Shown here: piece after piece, positions 59,985 through 64,000 of the stretch
How the letters are laid out: every line of letters begins with the position of its first letter
How positions within the stretch are numbered: the first letter of the stretch is position 1
DNA from: Nectonema munidae
Lineage: Eukaryota > Nematomorpha > Nectonematoida > Nectonematidae
Assembly: GCA_030549495.1 (NCBI GenBank)
Contig: JAUIRK010001050.1
Location: 620,001-684,000 of the forward strand
Length of the DNA: 64,000 nt
Reading direction: 5' to 3'
The notes under the pieces: model-generated
The model's input: the letters and a program-made list of their open reading frames with translations, nothing else
Database searches by the model: none
What the model was told of the DNA's origin: nothing
Made by a program: the position numbers and the translations under genes

Positions 59985-62055
59985 CTGTTAATAAAAAGTA
60001 AGCTGTTATTATGCAACTGAAGTTATTCTTTGTAGCTACTATAACTTATAATTATTACAACAATAAAATAGTTTATATCCCCTCTTGATATATTAAAGCA
60101 GAAATGTTATTAATTAAAAAAAGTCAATAAAGATAAGGAATAAGATATTATATTAGGAATATATATTTTTGAAGAAAATAAATATAATCAATATATCTTT
60201 TGGTACTCTTAAGATAAAGGAGAAAATTTATGATGAAAACCGTAAGTCCAAAAATGCTAGGGAATTGACATTGTTGGTAGAGGAACACAATGGTCAAGTT
60301 ATTAACCATATGATAGCTGTTAAGAGAGTATAATATGAAAGAGTAGCACCAGACGTTGCACCGTACTTTATACGATAAATATGATCGTGAAGAATGAAAA
60401 GAATTATTAATGATCTCAAATTGAAACAGCAAGGAAGCATTTCAAATTTATCAAATCTTCGTTATCTTCACATACTATTGCATCTTATGACGTCTCGCTT
60501 TTAATTTGCTGAATACAAGGCATTCTCTGGCTGAGAACCAATCAAGCAACAGATACCGGCGTTAACAATGTAGCTCGTGAATTTGAAAAAGATTTATTCG
60601 CGTAACCAGGTGTTTCTAGGCGCGTTGAAGAGCGCACTAACTTTGCTCAAAAGGTCTTGATTGCAGAGGGGTTGAAAGTAAGACTTTTCATAAAGTCGGA
60701 GTCGCGAGTCTCTAAGAAGACGACTCCTGGATCTTTTATAAAAAATTGTAGCATTCTTATTACATGATTAGTCTATAATATTTCTATCAGAATACTTCTA
60801 TTTTGAAGTTGGGCCAAACTACAAGGACCCTCATATGCATATGTGGAGGCACCCTAGGATAAAAGTTGCAGTAGCGCTTCAGATCAAAAGTTTAGGTGTC
60901 GCCCTCCTTTCCTCTTACATAGTGTAACCTATTTGTCCAGTGCTTGCGGTCAGTCGATTTTTCATAATAAGAGAAATTTTAGATACGATTTCTTAAAATA
61001 ATCTTACAAAATCAATGTCACGTTTGTGATTATATAGTTACATCAATATTAGCTTATTGGTGTAGTATAGAAGGTTATTAAATCCACAATTTAATAATTT
61101 GTAGGTAAACAATATAAAATATAAGCCCTAAAACCACCTAAATCCATCATCAAACTTAGAACTAGTGAATCTCAATTCATTCAAGGCCACAAAATCAGCC
61201 CTAACTGACACTAAACTCGATTCTTGCCACTCTTCAGTCATCGCACACATAACACTGAAGATATATTCAATTGCACCTACAACACTAACACCTCTACATT
61301 TACGATCAGACCCATATAAAATAGAGTTTGTTAGAAAAGTGGCGGGAACATTTAAAGTAAACATAAATTTCTCTCAGAGACGCCCTCTGCTTACTTAGAG
61401 GCTACGTAGTTGGATTTTGCTATGAGATAGTGACCAATGGATCTAGGGAGCAAAAACAACACTACGAATTATTTTTTTCACCTCTTTCTAAAAAACACCA
61501 TCCCAAAGAACACCAATTTTCTCTGCGTTTAACATTTGATGTCTTCAATTACTTATCCTATATTTTTGACCTTTTTTCAATTTTAAAGTTTTCGATGGTT
61601 TTTGATTTTTTCTAGCATACCTAGAGAAAGACGAATTGAAGGTATAGTGGATGCGGCGTGAGGGCCAAAAACGTCTTGACAACCCTGGATCAAATGAAGG
61701 TTTATTTGAATTTAAATGTACACAGGAATTCCTTTCAAAGTAGAGAGAAACCTGCTTCAACAACGATCTCTATCAAACGACCACCAATAAACCATCGAGC
61801 TAAATCGACCCTAAAACAACGACCTGATTACAAAGACCACTTTTGATTGCTTAACGTCTCTTTAAATGCATATAATATTTCACATACGATTTTGCTAAAA
61901 ATGATCCTTTATTAGACCCATAAATTTTATATATGTCGTCTAACACTTTGATTTACTGTAACAAAACAATATTCAAAAGCATTTATTGTAGCAGAACAAT
62001 AAGGAGAGCAATAAAAAAATTATTAACTTTTTCTAAAAAAAAAAAAATATTCACT
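59985..62055. other. Unassigned DNA, possibly the 5' intron of the MEK gene
   Basis: No N-terminal MEK exon could be identified. Near 60690-60740, AAGTCGGAGTCGCGAGTCTC and GACGACTCCTGGATC resemble subterminal DNA of the hAT at 52568. CATATGCATATG near 60834 is a perfect 12-base palindrome. At 61128-61398 both strands are open for about 78 codons; neither product is recognised. Confidence 0.35.
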
Positions 62056-62059
62056 CTTT

Positions 62060-63700
62060 TTTGGAATGTTGTGCTCAAACTACACTTAAACATTTTACAA
62101 ACTCTTGAAGACTTCTTATCTTTGGTGCATATATACATCTTTTTCTTTCTGTTTTATTGTAGTGGCTTCTTCTGCATTAATTTTTGTTTCTATTCCACAA
62201 ATTTGCATGGATTCTTGGATGTACAATCCAACTAGAGATTAAGATCTTCAATAACTCTTTTAGAACCTTACTTAGTTTCTGTAAAAAATAAACTTCTTCT
62301 GTGGATGCAGTTTTCATTCCAGTTTTGCTCTTGAGTAATAAAATATATATAGGAATTTATACCCGCTAAATTTAAAACATTCATGAAGTAAGCCAACGCC
62401 ATCTTTTTGCCCAACTCTCACGTGAAACAAGTGTTTGACAATTATCGAAACCAAACAGTGATGATTAGGGATGTACCCGATATCCGGGAAATGTCTACTT
62501 GGACGGATATCAGGCCTTTCTATTTTTTAAAAAATTGTTATTTGATGAAAATTATAAAACTAACCAATTCAAAATAAATATGCGTCAAATGTTAATTAAC
62601 TTGAAAATAAAAAAATGTGTTAAACTAAATCAATTCATTTTAAAATTCCAGTTTTTAAGCTTTTTACTTTTTTCACAAGTAAGTTTAATTTCTTGTGAAA
62701 TTTAAATAAATGCAACTAGATTATACTTTTTTTTAATAATAATTAAATCGTTAGAAAAAAATTGTGTACATGATAATTTAATATCCCGTAAATCTAACCG
62801 GATATCCGGCTTTTTTCAATAACCGGTTATCCGGTACATCCCTAGTGATGAGTCCACTTTTCTTGATTTGTAAGCATGAAACTCAAGAAGAATATCAGCT
62901 TTGTTTTTACATATTGTACCAACGATTGTAGTTTTTTCCAGATAAAACTCCGAAGAAAGTGAAAAATCAGTAAAATATCCATGATTGTGTTTCTGCCAAA
63001 AAAGCAACTTTTGAGATAATTTACATCTACTTTGTAAGCAAGTCTAATTGCTCATCAATACAAAGCTCATGAAAGGGAGTATATACTTTTTTACAATTTG
63101 AAATAAAACAATCCCAAGCATTTCTAAAAGCAGCAAATTTGACTTTTTCTTTTCTAATATTTTTATCCTCAAATCTCAAGTTTGCAAGAATAACTCCGAA
63201 CCTGTTTATCGACCTTGTTTCTTTGAAAATTGGTCTAGAAAAGGGACCACCTTCACTCCATAGATTTCGTATGCTCTCATGATTACCTCTACATACACGA
63301 AGGTAGAGTAATCCTAAAAACGAAAGTATTTCAGTTTCATCTATTTTATTCCATTCTTTTCTTTTCAGCATATTTGTTAGTCGAATTCAAAATTTCAGAA
63401 ATTATATTTTCTGTAAAAAAACATTTTGAAAGATTGCAAGCAATTTTCTACTTTTGTTTTAGTATCTCATTTCAAGGTAAAGAAATTGGCAGATCTTGTT
63501 CTTTTTATTGAAAGTGCTTTTAAGACGATTTTCTACCAGATTTTGATGTAAAAGTTCTGTTTGGTTCATTAGATAACAATAAATCGATGATTTCTTCATT
63601 CTCCTTACCGCCTTCTTCTAAGCATTCCATTTCAGTGCCTTTGTCAGTAGAGTATGATGATAAATCTGTGCTTGAAAAGTAGAGAAGCCATCTTACAATA
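62060..63700 (-). mobile_element. piggyBac transposon, near full length but degraded
   Basis: Minus-strand order from the right: an acidic N-terminal part (DLSSYSTDKGTEMECLEEGG near 63665-63605); frame 63371-63027 with LKRKEWNKIDETEILSFLGL, RSINRFGVILANLRFEDKNI and CIDEQL, the first catalytic Asp; then FTDFSLSSEFYLEKTTIVGT (about 62970-62910). After an inserted MITE, WAKKMALAYFMNVLNLAGIN (about 62420-62360) is the conserved block before the tail. Finally a degenerate Cys-rich finger (CTKDKKSSRVCK near 62135-62100) appears. Frameshifts near 63395, 63010 and 62270, with stops, break it. Domain order matches DDE_Tnp_1_7 proteins throughout. TTAA-flanked ends were not identified. It is the most complete of three piggyBac copies here. 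Confidence 0.82.
62466..62844. mobile_element. hAT MITE nested in the piggyBac copy
   Basis: It starts TAGGGATGTACCCGATATCC and ends GGTTATCCGGTACATCCCTA, clear inverted ends. It is flanked by GTGATGAT (62458-62465) and GTGATGAG (62845-62852), 7 of 8 bases alike, as expected for hAT. The 379 bp are AT-rich inside and contain no transposase. It splits the piggyBac reading, so it is younger than that copy. Confidence 0.85.
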
Positions 63701-64000
63701 AAAAAATAATATCAATTCAATATGTTCAAAATGAAAGCGTTCAAATGGAACAAAATATTGAAAATCTAAATACAACTTAGCAGTACAAAATAGCGCTCTA
63801 CAATTCAGTTTTAGTAACGATTTTGTTACTCGCTAAATTATTTGGGTATATAAGAAAAAAGAAACTATTTAAAGTGTATGAAACAAATTATGGCTTCGTA
63901 GCGGTCTTTGGATTAAAATTGCACACGCTCTCAATCAGATAAACATTTTAATCAAAGTTTCTTTCTGGGCTAGACCTAAATTAGAATTTGTAAAGAGTAG
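63701..64000. other. AT-rich DNA at right edge
   Basis: No recognisable feature; any right end of the piggyBac copy could not be placed. Confidence 0.35.

Noticed and set aside
60815-60860. Palindrome CATATGCATATG as a regulatory site
   Set aside because: Single short palindrome of low complexity with no supporting context.
61128-61398. Overlapping 77-78 codon frames as MEK 5' exon
   Set aside because: The minus-strand product has no docking-site basic/hydrophobic pattern and no splice donor in the right phase was found.

Overview
The window is AT-rich eukaryotic DNA with spliced genes, AATAAA-type poly(A) signals and abundant transposable elements. Its three recognisable host genes are metazoan: a FoxQ2 forkhead factor, cytosolic alanyl-tRNA synthetase and a MEK1/2-type MAP kinase kinase. 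Very short introns (49-64 bp) beside longer ones, low GC, and the hAT, piggyBac, MULE and LINE content suggest an arthropod. A parasitic copepod would fit, but that is a guess from overall character and was not tested.

Host loci. FoxQ2 lies on the minus strand (15526 to 12638) in three exons whose splice phases agree, giving 251 codons with a C-terminal Groucho-type motif. AARS1 lies on the plus strand (45213-48191) as one uninterrupted 992-codon frame. The MEK1/2-like gene lies on the minus strand (59984 to 57566); seven exons were assembled by splice signals, phase and family alignment, covering the glycine loop to the C-terminus. Its 5' exon was not found. Nothing suggests the three genes act together; they are separated by repeat-rich DNA.

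Mobile DNA, left to right: LINE pieces and an unknown intron-containing repeat (1-3.5 kb); a piggyBac tail (4.5 kb); short repeats and SINE-like copies (11-17 kb); a hAT MITE with exact 8-bp duplications (17.6 kb); two abutting piggyBac-type MITEs (20.5 kb); an inverted repeat with hammerhead-like motif (23.4 kb) and a hAT MITE (23.8 kb); a 2.7-kb LINE (24.3-27.1 kb); a second copy of the intron-containing repeat and an RTE-like LINE remnant (31.5-33.9 kb); a MULE with FLYWCH domain bracketed by inverted G-rich arrays (37.0-39.0 kb); a tRNA-type SINE with 11-bp duplications (40.3 kb); a second piggyBac (42 kb); a Ty3/gypsy-like Gag fossil (43.6-44.1 kb); a foldback element with 10-bp duplications (49.4-49.9 kb); a deleted hAT with 8-bp duplications (52.6-53.6 kb); a longer hAT remnant (54.9-56.3 kb); a GC-richer LTR-type pol fossil (56.3-57.5 kb); and a third piggyBac (62.1-63.7 kb) with a hAT MITE inserted in it.

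The stretches between are AT-rich and mostly show nothing beyond microsatellites. The most unusual items are the multi-copy repeat that carries a conserved spliceosomal-type intron, the MULE with inverted G-rich arrays, the foldback element, and the isolated GC-rich pol fossil. No rRNA, convincing tRNA gene or CRISPR array was seen.
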